A program made the translations under genes and the position numbers. Shown one piece after another: positions 36,157 through 45,474 of a stretch of 64,000 nucleotides of DNA. Under the pieces are notes generated by a model, which saw nothing but the letters and a program-made list of their open reading frames with translations, did no database searches and was not told where the DNA came from. Positions within the stretch are counted from its first letter, which is position 1, and the number at the start of each line of letters is the position of its first letter. This DNA comes from Rhodospirillales bacterium (lineage in GTDB: Bacteria; Pseudomonadota; Alphaproteobacteria; Rhodospirillales; Shumkoniaceae), in NCBI GenBank assembly GCA_014859895.1, contig JACZKS010000029.1, positions 31,359-95,358 of the forward strand, read 5' to 3'.

Positions 36157-36268
36157 GGGAAGTAAGGGTTCGTATTCCCGGGACCCGGTCCGCCATTGGA
36201 AGCCGGCCGGGTCCCGAATCTCCCACCATGAATGGGCCGGGATCAAAAAACCAAAAGGGATTTCTCCT

Positions 36269-36787
36269 ATGTCCGACGAACCTGGCGTCTCGCCTCTCTT
36301 CGGCCTCTTTGGAAAAATGTGCGAAGCCCTGGAGTGGGTGGCCATCCGGCTTCTGCTGATTTTAACCCTGCTCCTGGTCATTCAGGTCGGGGCCCGCAAT
36401 TTTTTCTCCATAGGCCTGCCCTGGGCCGATGAACTGTCGCGCTATTGCGGGTTGGGAATCGTCTTTCTGGCGGCACCCGTCCTGGTGCGGCGCAATTTGC
36501 AGGTTCGCGTCACCCTGTTCGTCGAAATGATGCCGCCGACGATGCAGGCCTTTGCCGAACTGTTCGCAAGCCTTGCCGTCAATCTATTCTGTCTGGCCTT
36601 CATGATAAGCGCCTACCTGTTCATGTCGCACGCCTGGCGTTTCGTGACACCGGCCATCGGCATGCCCAACCTCGTCTTCTATCTTCCGGCGCTGGTGGGA
36701 ATCCTGTTTTTCTGGTTCGCCGCGATGGAACAAGCCATCGACTGCGTGCGACGCATCAAGTCCGCCAGGAACGGAGTGGCCCGATGA
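36269..36787 (+). CDS. TRAP transporter small permease (DctQ family)
   Basis: RNFFSIGLPWADELSRYCGLGIVFLAAPVLVRRNLQVRV, DctQ signature. Confidence 0.88.
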   Translation: MSDEPGVSPLFGLFGKMCEALEWVAIRLLLILTLLLVIQVGARNFFSIGLPWADELSRYCGLGIVFLAAPVLVRRNLQVRVTLFVEMMPPTMQAFAELFASLAVNLFCLAFMISAYLFMSHAWRFVTPAIGMPNLVFYLPALVGILFFWFAAMEQAIDCVRRIKSARNGVAR

Positions 36788-38055
36788 TCAGCCTGATATC
36801 CATGGCGCTTTTCATCGCCTTTATCATTGTCGGCGTGCCGATCGGCGCGGCCATGGGGTTGGCGGCGGCCATGGTCATCATCGTCGGCGACCTGCCCTTT
36901 TCGGTTATCGCCCAACGGATCGTCAATGCCCTGGATTCCGACCCCTTGCTCGCTGTTCCGCTCTTCATTTTCGCGGCCAATCTGTTCGATGCATCGGGCA
37001 TCACCACTCATATTTTCAATTTCACCAAGATCCTGGTCGGCAAAATCCGAGGCGGACTCGGTTATGTCACCATCCTGGCAAACTTGATTTTTTCCGGCAT
37101 CTCGGGGGCCGCACTCGCCGATATCGGCGGCCTGGGAGCCGTGCAGATCCGCATGATGCGCGAACAAGGCTATCGGGATGAGTTTGCATCGGGGATTACC
37201 ATGGCCGCGGCAACCATTGGGCCGATCTTCCCGCCCAGCATTCCGTTGATCATTTACGCGACGGCGGCCGAGGTTTCCTCGATCAAATTGTTGATTGCAG
37301 GTGTCATTCCAGCGCTTGTCATTGCCGCGTTCCTGATGCTGGAAGTCGCCCTAATGGCAAGATTCCGCGGATTGCCGCGTGCGGAAAATCTGGGCGAAAG
37401 CCGGTGGCAAATCGTCAAGATCGCGTTTCCCGCGCTCCTCGCGCCAATCATACTTATCGGTGGGCTTATCAGTGGCTTGTTCGGCCCGACCGAGGTTGCC
37501 GCCATCACCGCACTTTACGGCGCATTTCTTGGTCGGTTCGTCTATCGCAAACTCGACTGGGCGAACTTGATCGAAGCCGCGCGCAAGACGGTTCTGGCAA
37601 CGGCGAGTGTCCTATTCATCGTCGGTTGCGCGGCTATTTTCGCCTGGGTGTTTACGATCGAACAGGTGCCGGTCAAGGTCAGCGAACTTCTCCTGTCGGT
37701 CAGCGAGAACCCCCTGGTCCTGCTGGCCATCGTCAACATCGCTTTGCTGGTGATTGGCATGGTCATGGAATCGATCGCCGCGATTCTGATCCTGGCGCCG
37801 ATTCTGGCTCCCGCGCTGGCCATGGTCGGCGTCGACCCCATTCAGTTGGGGATTGTCGTCGTTCTCAACCTGATGATCGGCTTGCTGACGCCGCCCGTGG
37901 GCATGAGCCTCTATATGGTCGCCGTGGTCGCCGACATGCCGGTGGAACGCGTGTTGCGCGGCAGTCTGCCGTTCCTGATCCCGCTTCTGTTGTCGCTTGT
38001 CGTGGTCACCATGGTGCCGACAATCACCACGTGGCTGCCGAGTGTTGTGTTCTAG
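36784..38055 (+). CDS. TRAP transporter large permease (DctM family)
   Basis: DPLLAVPLFIFAANLFDASGITTHIFNFTKILVGKIRGGLGYVTILANLIFSGISGAALADIGGLG; start overlaps DctQ stop. Confidence 0.92.
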   Translation: MISLISMALFIAFIIVGVPIGAAMGLAAAMVIIVGDLPFSVIAQRIVNALDSDPLLAVPLFIFAANLFDASGITTHIFNFTKILVGKIRGGLGYVTILANLIFSGISGAALADIGGLGAVQIRMMREQGYRDEFASGITMAAATIGPIFPPSIPLIIYATAAEVSSIKLLIAGVIPALVIAAFLMLEVALMARFRGLPRAENLGESRWQIVKIAFPALLAPIILIGGLISGLFGPTEVAAITALYGAFLGRFVYRKLDWANLIEAARKTVLATASVLFIVGCAAIFAWVFTIEQVPVKVSELLLSVSENPLVLLAIVNIALLVIGMVMESIAAILILAPILAPALAMVGVDPIQLGIVVVLNLMIGLLTPPVGMSLYMVAVVADMPVERVLRGSLPFLIPLLLSLVVVTMVPTITTWLPSVVF

Positions 38056-38080
38056 TTACGTGGACCGAAAAGGAAATCCC

Positions 38081-38839
38081 ATGACCCCGGACGGACGAAG
38101 GCAAGAAATCGTTGCCGTCGTCATGCGCGAGGGATCGGTGCAGATCGATTCCCTGGCCGAACGGCTGGATGTCAGCCGAATGACCGTACACCGCGACCTC
38201 GACCTGTTGGAGCAACAGGGCCTGCTGCGCAAGGAACGTGGCATGGCAACGGCGGAGAGTTCGCTGCTGTTCGAGAGCAATTTTCACTATCGCATTCAGG
38301 TCGCCGCGGAAGACAAGCAGGCGCTCGCCAAAGCTGCGGCCAAGCTGGTGGAGCCGGGCAACGTTGTGATGATCGACGAGAGCACGACGACGCTGCCGCT
38401 GGCGGATGCCCTTTCCAGCATGGAAGCCCTGACGGTGATTTCCAATTCCTTGGCCGTACAGGAGAAGGTCCGCGACCTTCCGAACATCCGGATGCTTGCT
38501 CCCGGAGGTCTCTACAACGCCAAGCAAAAGGCATTCTACGGTCTGATCTGCGAACACTCGTTCGGCAAACTGCGGGCGGATTGGGCGTTCCTGTCCTCAT
38601 CTTCGGTCATCGGAACCTCGCTTTACCATCAGGAACCGGAAGTCATCCGGGTCAAGCGGGCCATCATGGATTCGGCGGAACGCCGGGTGTTGCTGGTAAC
38701 GGCCAACAAGTTCTCGATCCGGGCCTTGAACCACTACGCCGAATTGGCCGAGTTCGACCATGTTTTCATCAAGGGGCCGATCGACGAGGCGATCGTCAAT
38801 CGGCTCCAGCAAGCCGGTATTCACTTCGAAACGATATAA
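38081..38839 (+). CDS. DeoR/GlpR-family transcriptional regulator
   Basis: RRQEIVAVVMREGSVQIDSLAERLDVSRMTVHRDLDLLEQQGLLRKERGMA. Confidence 0.92.
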   Translation: MTPDGRRQEIVAVVMREGSVQIDSLAERLDVSRMTVHRDLDLLEQQGLLRKERGMATAESSLLFESNFHYRIQVAAEDKQALAKAAAKLVEPGNVVMIDESTTTLPLADALSSMEALTVISNSLAVQEKVRDLPNIRMLAPGGLYNAKQKAFYGLICEHSFGKLRADWAFLSSSSVIGTSLYHQEPEVIRVKRAIMDSAERRVLLVTANKFSIRALNHYAELAEFDHVFIKGPIDEAIVNRLQQAGIHFETI

Positions 38840-38855
38840 GAGGAGAGCAGCTCCC

Positions 38856-39725
38856 ATGCACGGGATGATCGGAAAACAAAGGCGGATGTCGCGGATCGTG
38901 GATCCGATGACCGGACGCGGCTTCGGCGTCGCGCTCGACCATGGTTTACACTTGGGAAACTGTCCCGGCGTGGAACATCCCGAAGAAACGCTCGATCAGA
39001 TCGTCCAGGCGGGCGTCAATGCGGTCATCCTGTCCATCGGCACGGCGGTTCAATACGGTGAGCGGATCGTGCGCCGCGATGGGCCGGCCCTCATATTGCG
39101 CCTCGATCACACGACGATGTGGCGGGAAGGTGACTTGGCCTATGCCGACGGCCATACCCGTTTGATCGCCTCGGTCGAGGACGCGGTCGCGCTGGGTGCC
39201 GATGCGGTCATTACCTATTTGTTCGTCGGGCACAATGACCCCGAACTCGAGGACCGTGCGTTCGAAAATTGTGCGAAAGTCAATGCGGCCGCGCGCCAGG
39301 CCGGAATGGTCCACATCATCGAGACCATGGGAGCGCGCGGCGCACGCTGTCCCGATACCGCGGATCCCGATCTGATTGCCGCGCATACGCGGATCGGCAT
39401 GGAATTGGGGGCGGATATCCTCAAAACCGACTGGCCCGGCTCGTCGGAGGCGCTCCGCCCGATCGCCGGCAGCCTGCCTATTCCGGTCATGTTGGCCGGA
39501 GGCCCCAACGGCGGATCGGACCGCGGGACGCTGGAATTTGTCGCCCAGATCATCGCGGGCGGCGGTGCCGGTGTCCTCTTTGGCCGCTCCATCATCCAGG
39601 CAAAGAACCCGATGGCCGTTATGCGCGCGACCCGCGTGATCATCCACGATGGCGCTTCGGTCGATGAAGCGATGGCGATCGCAGGCATCGTCACCGGCAC
39701 AGGTTACGGAACGAACGGAGCCTGA
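38856..39725 (+). CDS. Class I fructose-bisphosphate/DeoC-LsrF-like aldolase
   Basis: GFGVALDHGLHLGNCPG; GADILKTDWPGSSEALRPI (Schiff-base Lys); MLAGGPNGGSDRGTLEFVAQIIAGGGAGVLFGRSIIQ. Confidence 0.85.
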   Translation: MHGMIGKQRRMSRIVDPMTGRGFGVALDHGLHLGNCPGVEHPEETLDQIVQAGVNAVILSIGTAVQYGERIVRRDGPALILRLDHTTMWREGDLAYADGHTRLIASVEDAVALGADAVITYLFVGHNDPELEDRAFENCAKVNAAARQAGMVHIIETMGARGARCPDTADPDLIAAHTRIGMELGADILKTDWPGSSEALRPIAGSLPIPVMLAGGPNGGSDRGTLEFVAQIIAGGGAGVLFGRSIIQAKNPMAVMRATRVIIHDGASVDEAMAIAGIVTGTGYGTNGA

Positions 39726-39784
39726 CCTTACCCGCGCCCGGGAGCGATGCCCCGGGCGCCATCACCGCAACCCGAAGCGGCGAA

Positions 39785-40729
39785 TCAGAAGCGCCCCAGG
39801 CGCTCCTTGAGCAAGACGAAAAAACCGTCGCTGTCGATGTCGGTCATGACCATCGCGTTGGGGACTTTCCCCATGCGTCCCTCCCAGTCCACGACGGCAT
39901 GGCCCAGGGTCAGGGGGCTGTCGCACTCGACGTCGACGAAGGCCGGACGGCCACGATACAGGTCCGGGCGGAGCAGCAAGCCGATCACCGTCGGGTCGTG
40001 AAGAGGGCCCCCGGCCATGCCGAAGCGTTCGACATCGCTGCGATCGACATAGGTCAACAGCTTGAAAACCATCTCGCCGACGCGGTTGCCGAGGGAGCGG
40101 ATGGCGGCGAGGCGAGGCGGCGTCGCCAGGGCCTGGAACGTCAGGTCCAGCGGCACCAGGACGATGGGCGCGCCCGAGGCCAGGACGATCCGCGCCGCAT
40201 GGGGATCGGCCAGCATGTTGAATTCGGCGGCAATCGAACGGTTACCCAGGGCGGCGAAAGCTCCTCCCATGACGACGATCTTCTCGATGCCTCGCACGAT
40301 GGACGGGCTGTGGGCCAGCGCCACTGCCAGGTTGGTCAATGGCCCCAGCGTGCAGACGGTGATCTTTTCCGCCTCGCCGCGGGCGGCACGCCCCAGTTCG
40401 GAGACCAGCACGTCGACGGCGTGTTGCGGGCGCAACGGCATCGCAGGGGCCGGCAGGGTGTCGCCGGCCAGCCCGCCGCCGCTGGCGTACTTGCCGAAGA
40501 TCTGGGACCGCAGCAGAGGCTTGCGGCAACCGGCGTGGACGGCGACGTCGAGCCGTCCTGCCAGTTCGCAGACCTTGCGCGCGTTGTGGGCCGTATCGTC
40601 CAGCGGCACGTTTCCGGCCACCGCGGTGATGGCGCGAACATCCAGTTCCGGCGATGCCAGGGCCACCAGGATAGCGACGGCATCGTCGACGCCGGGGTCG
40701 GTGTCGATCAGGATGGGAATGGCCGCCAT
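39785..40729 (-). CDS. Inosine-uridine nucleoside hydrolase family (copy 1)
   Basis: PILIDTDPGVDDAVAILVAL; VCTLGPLTNLAVALAHSPSIVRGIEKIVVMGGAF; AEFNMLADPHAARIVLASG. Confidence 0.9.
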   Translation of the reverse strand: MAAIPILIDTDPGVDDAVAILVALASPELDVRAITAVAGNVPLDDTAHNARKVCELAGRLDVAVHAGCRKPLLRSQIFGKYASGGGLAGDTLPAPAMPLRPQHAVDVLVSELGRAARGEAEKITVCTLGPLTNLAVALAHSPSIVRGIEKIVVMGGAFAALGNRSIAAEFNMLADPHAARIVLASGAPIVLVPLDLTFQALATPPRLAAIRSLGNRVGEMVFKLLTYVDRSDVERFGMAGGPLHDPTVIGLLLRPDLYRGRPAFVDVECDSPLTLGHAVVDWEGRMGKVPNAMVMTDIDSDGFFVLLKERLGRF

Positions 40730-40754
40730 GCCGCCGCCCCGCTCCGGGTTCACG

Positions 40755-41708
40755 TCACGCCGGCAGGGGATAGCGCGCCAAGCGCTCGCCCAACAGGTCG
40801 AAGAAGCCCTGGGCGTCGACCTTGGTGAGCACCTCGGCGTTGGGCTTCTCGCCGGTCTTGCCCCACCAGTCGGCCACCGTCTGGCCCATGGTCAGCTCGC
40901 TGGTATGCTCGATCCACACGCGAGCCGCCCGACCGCTGTAGCGATCCGGCGCCAGCAGATAGTCGAAGACCAGGGGATCGTGTAGCGGCCCTCCCAGCTC
41001 GCCGAAACGGTCGATATCCTTGCGGTCCCAGATGGTCAGGATATCGGCCACGACCTGGGCGACCGGATTGTCGATCGCCCGCAGCCTTTCGACCCGTTTC
41101 GGCGTCGCCAGGGCCTGATGGGTCAGGTCGAGCGGCAGCATGGTGATCGGAATGCCGGCCTCGTAGACGATGCTGGCGGCATGGGGGTCGACCAGGATGT
41201 TGAACTCGGCGGCGATCGAGCGATTGCCAAGCTCCCTGAAACCGCCGCCCATCAGCACGATCCGCTCGATCCCCGCGGCGATTCCGGGGCTGTGGGCCAA
41301 AGCCACCGCCACGTTGGTCAGGGGGCCCAGGGCGCACAGCGTGATCTTTTCGCCGGTCCGCCCGGCCTCGAGCAGGCTTTTGACCAGGAAATCGACGGCA
41401 TGGACCGGTTGCGGCGCCAGGCGCGGCGGCGGCAGGACGACTCCGCCCAGGCCCTCGCGGCCACTGAACAGGCCGCGCACCGGCTGGCGCAGGAGCGGCC
41501 GGTCGCAGCCGGCGAAGACCGGCACGTCGGTGCGGCCGGCCAGCTCGCACACCTGCAAGGTGTTGCGCAGGGTGTCTTCGAGCGGAACGTTGCCGGAAAC
41601 CACGGTGAGGCCCAGCAGGTCGAACTCGGGCGAGGCCAGGACAAGAAGAATGGCCACGGCATCGTCGATGCCGGGGTCGGTGTCGATGATGATCGGGAGT
41701 CGGGTCAT
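40755..41708 (-). CDS. Inosine-uridine nucleoside hydrolase family (copy 2)
   Basis: PIIIDTDPGIDDAVAILLVLASPEFDLLGLTVVSGNVPLEDT; LCALGPLTNVAVALAHSPGIAAGIERIVLMGGGF. Confidence 0.92.
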   Translation of the reverse strand: MTRLPIIIDTDPGIDDAVAILLVLASPEFDLLGLTVVSGNVPLEDTLRNTLQVCELAGRTDVPVFAGCDRPLLRQPVRGLFSGREGLGGVVLPPPRLAPQPVHAVDFLVKSLLEAGRTGEKITLCALGPLTNVAVALAHSPGIAAGIERIVLMGGGFRELGNRSIAAEFNILVDPHAASIVYEAGIPITMLPLDLTHQALATPKRVERLRAIDNPVAQVVADILTIWDRKDIDRFGELGGPLHDPLVFDYLLAPDRYSGRAARVWIEHTSELTMGQTVADWWGKTGEKPNAEVLTKVDAQGFFDLLGERLARYPLPA

Positions 41709-41807
41709 GGAAAGGCGTCTCTCCGGGATATGCCGCGGCGGGAAAGAGGGAAGCGGGCCGGATCGACCCGCCTCCCTTCGTCTAGTCATCCGCCAAGCAA
41801 GAACCGC

Positions 41808-43361
41808 TCACTTGGAGGTCACGTCGTGGGCAAGGGTATAGCCGTCGGCCCGTCCCTGGTAGGCCAGATCGGCCCGCACGCCCCAATTATTGAGGAGGAA
41901 GAACACCGGAATCACTCCCAGGTCGCCCATGCCCTGGGTCATGGCGTCCCGCAGAAGCGTCTCGCGCTTGGCGTCGTCGACCGTCTTCATGGCGGTTTGG
42001 AGGGCCTGGTCGAACTTGGGATTGGAATAGCGTCCCCGGTTGCCCTGCCCCGTTGCCTGGGTGAAGGTGGCGAGCAGCGGCCCGAGGACGCCCGAGGACT
42101 CCCCGGTTTCGACGGCGGCGCCGCCCATGATCAGGCTGAACTCCCGTTTGGAGGCGCGCGGGAAATACACCGCCGCCGGCATGGTCTCGACCTTCATTTT
42201 GATGCCGATCCTGGCAAACATCTGGCTGATGGCCTGGGCGACCTTCTCGTCATTCGGATAACGGTCGTTCGAGGCGTGGAAGGTCATGTCGAAGCCGTTC
42301 GGGTAGCCGGCCTCGGCCAGCAGCTTCTTGGCCCCATCCAGATCGAACGTCTCGGGCTTGAGGGCCGGGACGTAACCGAAGTACCCATCGGGGACCAACT
42401 GCCCGGCCGGGACGCCCTGCCCGTCCATGATCCGCTCGACCAGCAGGTTGCGGTTGATGGCCTTGGACATGGCCCGGCGGACGCGTACGTCGCGCAGCGG
42501 GTTCTTGCCGTCCGGTCCGACGGCAAAGGGCGAGACCTCGCGGTCCTGGTCCATGTGCAGGTACATGACGCGGTTGCTGCCGGCGGAAGCCAGGCGGGCC
42601 TTGGCGTTCTTGGCGATGGTCCCGAGATCGGCGGTGGGCACGTCCTCGATGAGGTCAACATCGCCAGCCAGCAGGGCGGCCACGCGGGAAGTGGCGTTGG
42701 TGATGAACTTGAAGGTGACCGTGTCCCACGCCACCTTGCCGCCCCAATAGGCGGCGTTTCCGGCCAGCACGACGCCGTCGCCAGGCTGCCATTTGACGAA
42801 TTTGAACGGCCCGGTGCCGATGACGCCGTTGCCGTCGTTGAGGGCCTTGGACGGCGTCGTCTCCAGGCTTTTCGGCAGGATGCCGATGCGGCTCAGGTTG
42901 CTGGGCAGCAGCGGGGCCGCGGCCGCCGTCTTGAAGCGGATCGTGAAGGGATCGACGATGACGATGTCCTTGATCTCGCTGACGTAGCGCATGAACGAGC
43001 TGGGGCTGTTCTGGGATGCCAGGGGCACCCGCCGGATCGTCGCGGCGACGTCCTCGGCGGTGAAATCCGACCCGTCATGGAATTTGACGCCCTGGCGCAG
43101 TTTGAATTCCCAGGTCGTGTCGTCGACCGGCTTCCAGGCCAGCGCGAGCCCCGGCTTGAGCTGTTGCTTGTCGTCCTGGTTGATCAGCCCGTCGAAAATG
43201 TTGCGCGCCATGGCGCTGTTCGAACCGATGACATAGAACAGCGGATCCATCGAGGAAACCGCCGCCCCGAGACCGATCTTCAGATCGGCCGCCGACGCCG
43301 TTGATACGGTCGCGGCCACCGCGATCGCGGTCACCGTCGACAAAAGGGATTTGTAAACCAT
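41808..43361 (-). CDS. ABC transporter substrate-binding protein, family 5 (peptide/nickel/solute type)
   Basis: SAADLKIGLGAAVSSMDPLFYVIGSNSAMARNIFDGLINQDDKQQLKPGLALAWKPVDDTTWEFKLRQGVKFHDGSDFTAEDV. Confidence 0.92.
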   Translation of the reverse strand: MVYKSLLSTVTAIAVAATVSTASAADLKIGLGAAVSSMDPLFYVIGSNSAMARNIFDGLINQDDKQQLKPGLALAWKPVDDTTWEFKLRQGVKFHDGSDFTAEDVAATIRRVPLASQNSPSSFMRYVSEIKDIVIVDPFTIRFKTAAAAPLLPSNLSRIGILPKSLETTPSKALNDGNGVIGTGPFKFVKWQPGDGVVLAGNAAYWGGKVAWDTVTFKFITNATSRVAALLAGDVDLIEDVPTADLGTIAKNAKARLASAGSNRVMYLHMDQDREVSPFAVGPDGKNPLRDVRVRRAMSKAINRNLLVERIMDGQGVPAGQLVPDGYFGYVPALKPETFDLDGAKKLLAEAGYPNGFDMTFHASNDRYPNDEKVAQAISQMFARIGIKMKVETMPAAVYFPRASKREFSLIMGGAAVETGESSGVLGPLLATFTQATGQGNRGRYSNPKFDQALQTAMKTVDDAKRETLLRDAMTQGMGDLGVIPVFFLLNNWGVRADLAYQGRADGYTLAHDVTSK

Positions 43362-43446
43362 GAGCGCCTCCTGCTTGCGCGCCTGAACGTGCCAATCGTG
43401 GTTCAAGCCCCTTGGTCCGCCGTCGCGTTCTCAAATGGGCTTTTTT

Positions 43447-43462
43447 TGGAAAACGTTTTCCA
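43447..43462. promoter_or_regulatory. Perfect 16-bp palindrome TGGAAAACGTTTTCCA, probable LacI-family operator
   Basis: Between the divergent SBP and LacI genes; central CG as in LacI/GalR operators. Confidence 0.75.
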
Positions 43463-43571
43463 GGCGTGATAATAATACATCTGGGCCGGTTTGGCACCGT
43501 CTATGTCGAGGCGAAGTTCAACGGTGCGGCTGGTGGACGAGCGGCTTTCCTGAAGGGGTATTCGGCGCACC

Positions 43572-44564
43572 ATGGCGAAAATCAGGGATGTCGCGCGGGA
43601 AGCCGGCGTATCGATCGCGTCGGTCTCACGGGTTCTGACGGGGACCCGCCAGGTTTCCAACGAGACCAGGATCGCCGTTCTGGCCGCCGCCGAGAAGTTG
43701 GGATATCGAACCAACTATCTGGCCAGCGCCCTGCGCCGGCAGGCGACGCGAACGCTGGGAATGGTCATTCCGCGGATCGCCAATCCCTATTTCATTGCCC
43801 TGGTCCAGATGATCGAGGAAAGCGCCCAAGCCCAGGGATACGAACTGTTGCTCTGTGATTCGACGGACGATACCGATACCGAGAGAAGGCGGGTACGCGC
43901 CCTCCTTTCCCGGCAGGTCGAGGGCATCATCATCATTCCCTGTGACGAGAAAGGCAGCGCCGAAACGGTGCGCGAGGCGTTGCGGGAAGTGCCGGTGGTT
44001 TCTCTCGACCGGAGCATCCGGGGCATTGCCATGGACCAGATCTGCGTCGACAACCGGGCCGGGATCATTGCCATCATCGACCATCTGGCGGGCAAGGCGC
44101 GCCGCCGTCTCTGCTTCGTCGGCGCCAGGCAGACCGTTTCGACGGCGCGCGAACGCATGGAAGCCTATCGGGAGTACGTACGGGAACTGGACCCTCCGTC
44201 GGCCGGCCGGATATGGCTCGGGGAATTCACCGTCGAATGGGGCGAACAGGCGGCCGACCGGATTCTCGCCGACGGGTCGCCCCCGGATGCGGTGGTCTGC
44301 GGCAACGACCTGATCGCGGCGGGCATCATCCGCACGCTCCGTGCCCGCGGGCTCGACGTCCCCGGGGATATCGCCGTCACCGGCTTTGACGACATTGAAC
44401 TTTGCCGCTTCGTCGAGCCCGCCATCACCACCGTCCACCAGCCGCTCAGCGACATTGGCGCCGAAGGGGCCCGCAAGCTGTTTGCCCGCATCGAGGGCAC
44501 TTCCGCCCCCCCCGCCCGTGTTCGCATTGTTCCCAGGCTGGTGGTGCGTGCGTCAAGCGGCTGA
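43572..44564 (+). CDS. LacI-family transcriptional regulator
   Basis: MAKIRDVAREAGVSIASVSRVLTGTRQVSNETRIAVLAAAEKLGYRTNYLASALRRQATRTLGMVIP. Confidence 0.95.
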   Translation: MAKIRDVAREAGVSIASVSRVLTGTRQVSNETRIAVLAAAEKLGYRTNYLASALRRQATRTLGMVIPRIANPYFIALVQMIEESAQAQGYELLLCDSTDDTDTERRRVRALLSRQVEGIIIIPCDEKGSAETVREALREVPVVSLDRSIRGIAMDQICVDNRAGIIAIIDHLAGKARRRLCFVGARQTVSTARERMEAYREYVRELDPPSAGRIWLGEFTVEWGEQAADRILADGSPPDAVVCGNDLIAAGIIRTLRARGLDVPGDIAVTGFDDIELCRFVEPAITTVHQPLSDIGAEGARKLFARIEGTSAPPARVRIVPRLVVRASSG

Positions 44565-44622
44565 GGCGGTTTGCACCCATCGGGCGGGCATTCCTGCCAA
44601 GATAAAGCGATAGAGTATGGCG

Positions 44623-45474
44623 TTACCTTATTTTTTGCCCCGCGTCGGCCGATCGTGACTTCCAGGTCACGGCGAGGAAAGCGGCGACGAAGGCCAAGGT
44701 CAGCAGCAGCACGATGGTCGGCGCCGGCGCGCTGTCGATGAAGAAGGACGCATAGACGCCGAGGAAAGACGCGATGACTGCGATGGCGGTGGACAGCACC
44801 AGCATCCTGCCGAAACTCCGGGTCAGCAGAAAGGCGATGGCACCGGGGGCGATCAGCATGGCGATGGCGAGGATGATGCCGACCGCCTTGAGCGCGCCGA
44901 CGATGGTGAGCGACAGGATGGCGAGCAGGCCGTAGTGCAGGAGGCGGACCGGCAGGCCGACCGCCTTCGCCTGCGCCGGATCGAAGGCATGCAGCAGGAG
45001 GTCGCGCCATTTGACGACCAGAAGGGCAGTGGCGACGAGCCCGATGACCGCCGTTTCGGCGATGTCGCGCCAGCCGACGCCCAACATGTCGCCGAACAGG
45101 ATGTGATCGAGGTGAACGTCGGTCTCGATCTTGGTGTAGAGCACGAGGCCGAACCCGAACATCCCGGAGAAGACGATGCCCATGACGGTGTCCTGCTTGA
45201 CGCGGCTGTTTTCCTTGAGGAAGCCGGTGGCCAGCGCGCAGGTCATGCCGGCCCCGAAGGCGCCGACGGCGAGCGGAAGGCCGGCGATATAGGCAAGCAC
45301 GACCCCCGGCAGCACCGCATGGGAAATGGCGTCGCCCATCAGCGACCAGCCCTTCAGCACCAAAAAGCACGACAGCAGGGCGGTCGGCACGGCGACCAGG
45401 ACCGAGATGATCAGCGCGAGGCGCATGAAGTCGAACTGGAACGGCATCATCATCGCATCGAGAAGGCCGGTCAT
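44623..45474 (-). CDS. Metal ABC transporter permease (SitD-like)
   Basis: LVLKGWSLMGDAISHAVLPGVVLAYIAGLPLAVGAFGAGM: ABC-3 permease family. Confidence 0.88.
   Translation of the reverse strand: MTGLLDAMMMPFQFDFMRLALIISVLVAVPTALLSCFLVLKGWSLMGDAISHAVLPGVVLAYIAGLPLAVGAFGAGMTCALATGFLKENSRVKQDTVMGIVFSGMFGFGLVLYTKIETDVHLDHILFGDMLGVGWRDIAETAVIGLVATALLVVKWRDLLLHAFDPAQAKAVGLPVRLLHYGLLAILSLTIVGALKAVGIILAIAMLIAPGAIAFLLTRSFGRMLVLSTAIAVIASFLGVYASFFIDSAPAPTIVLLLTLAFVAAFLAVTWKSRSADAGQKIR

Noticed and set aside
41118-43304. 728-aa plus-strand ORF over the nucleoside hydrolase and SBP genes
   Set aside because: Opposite strand carries clear family signatures; no domain-like motifs in this translation.
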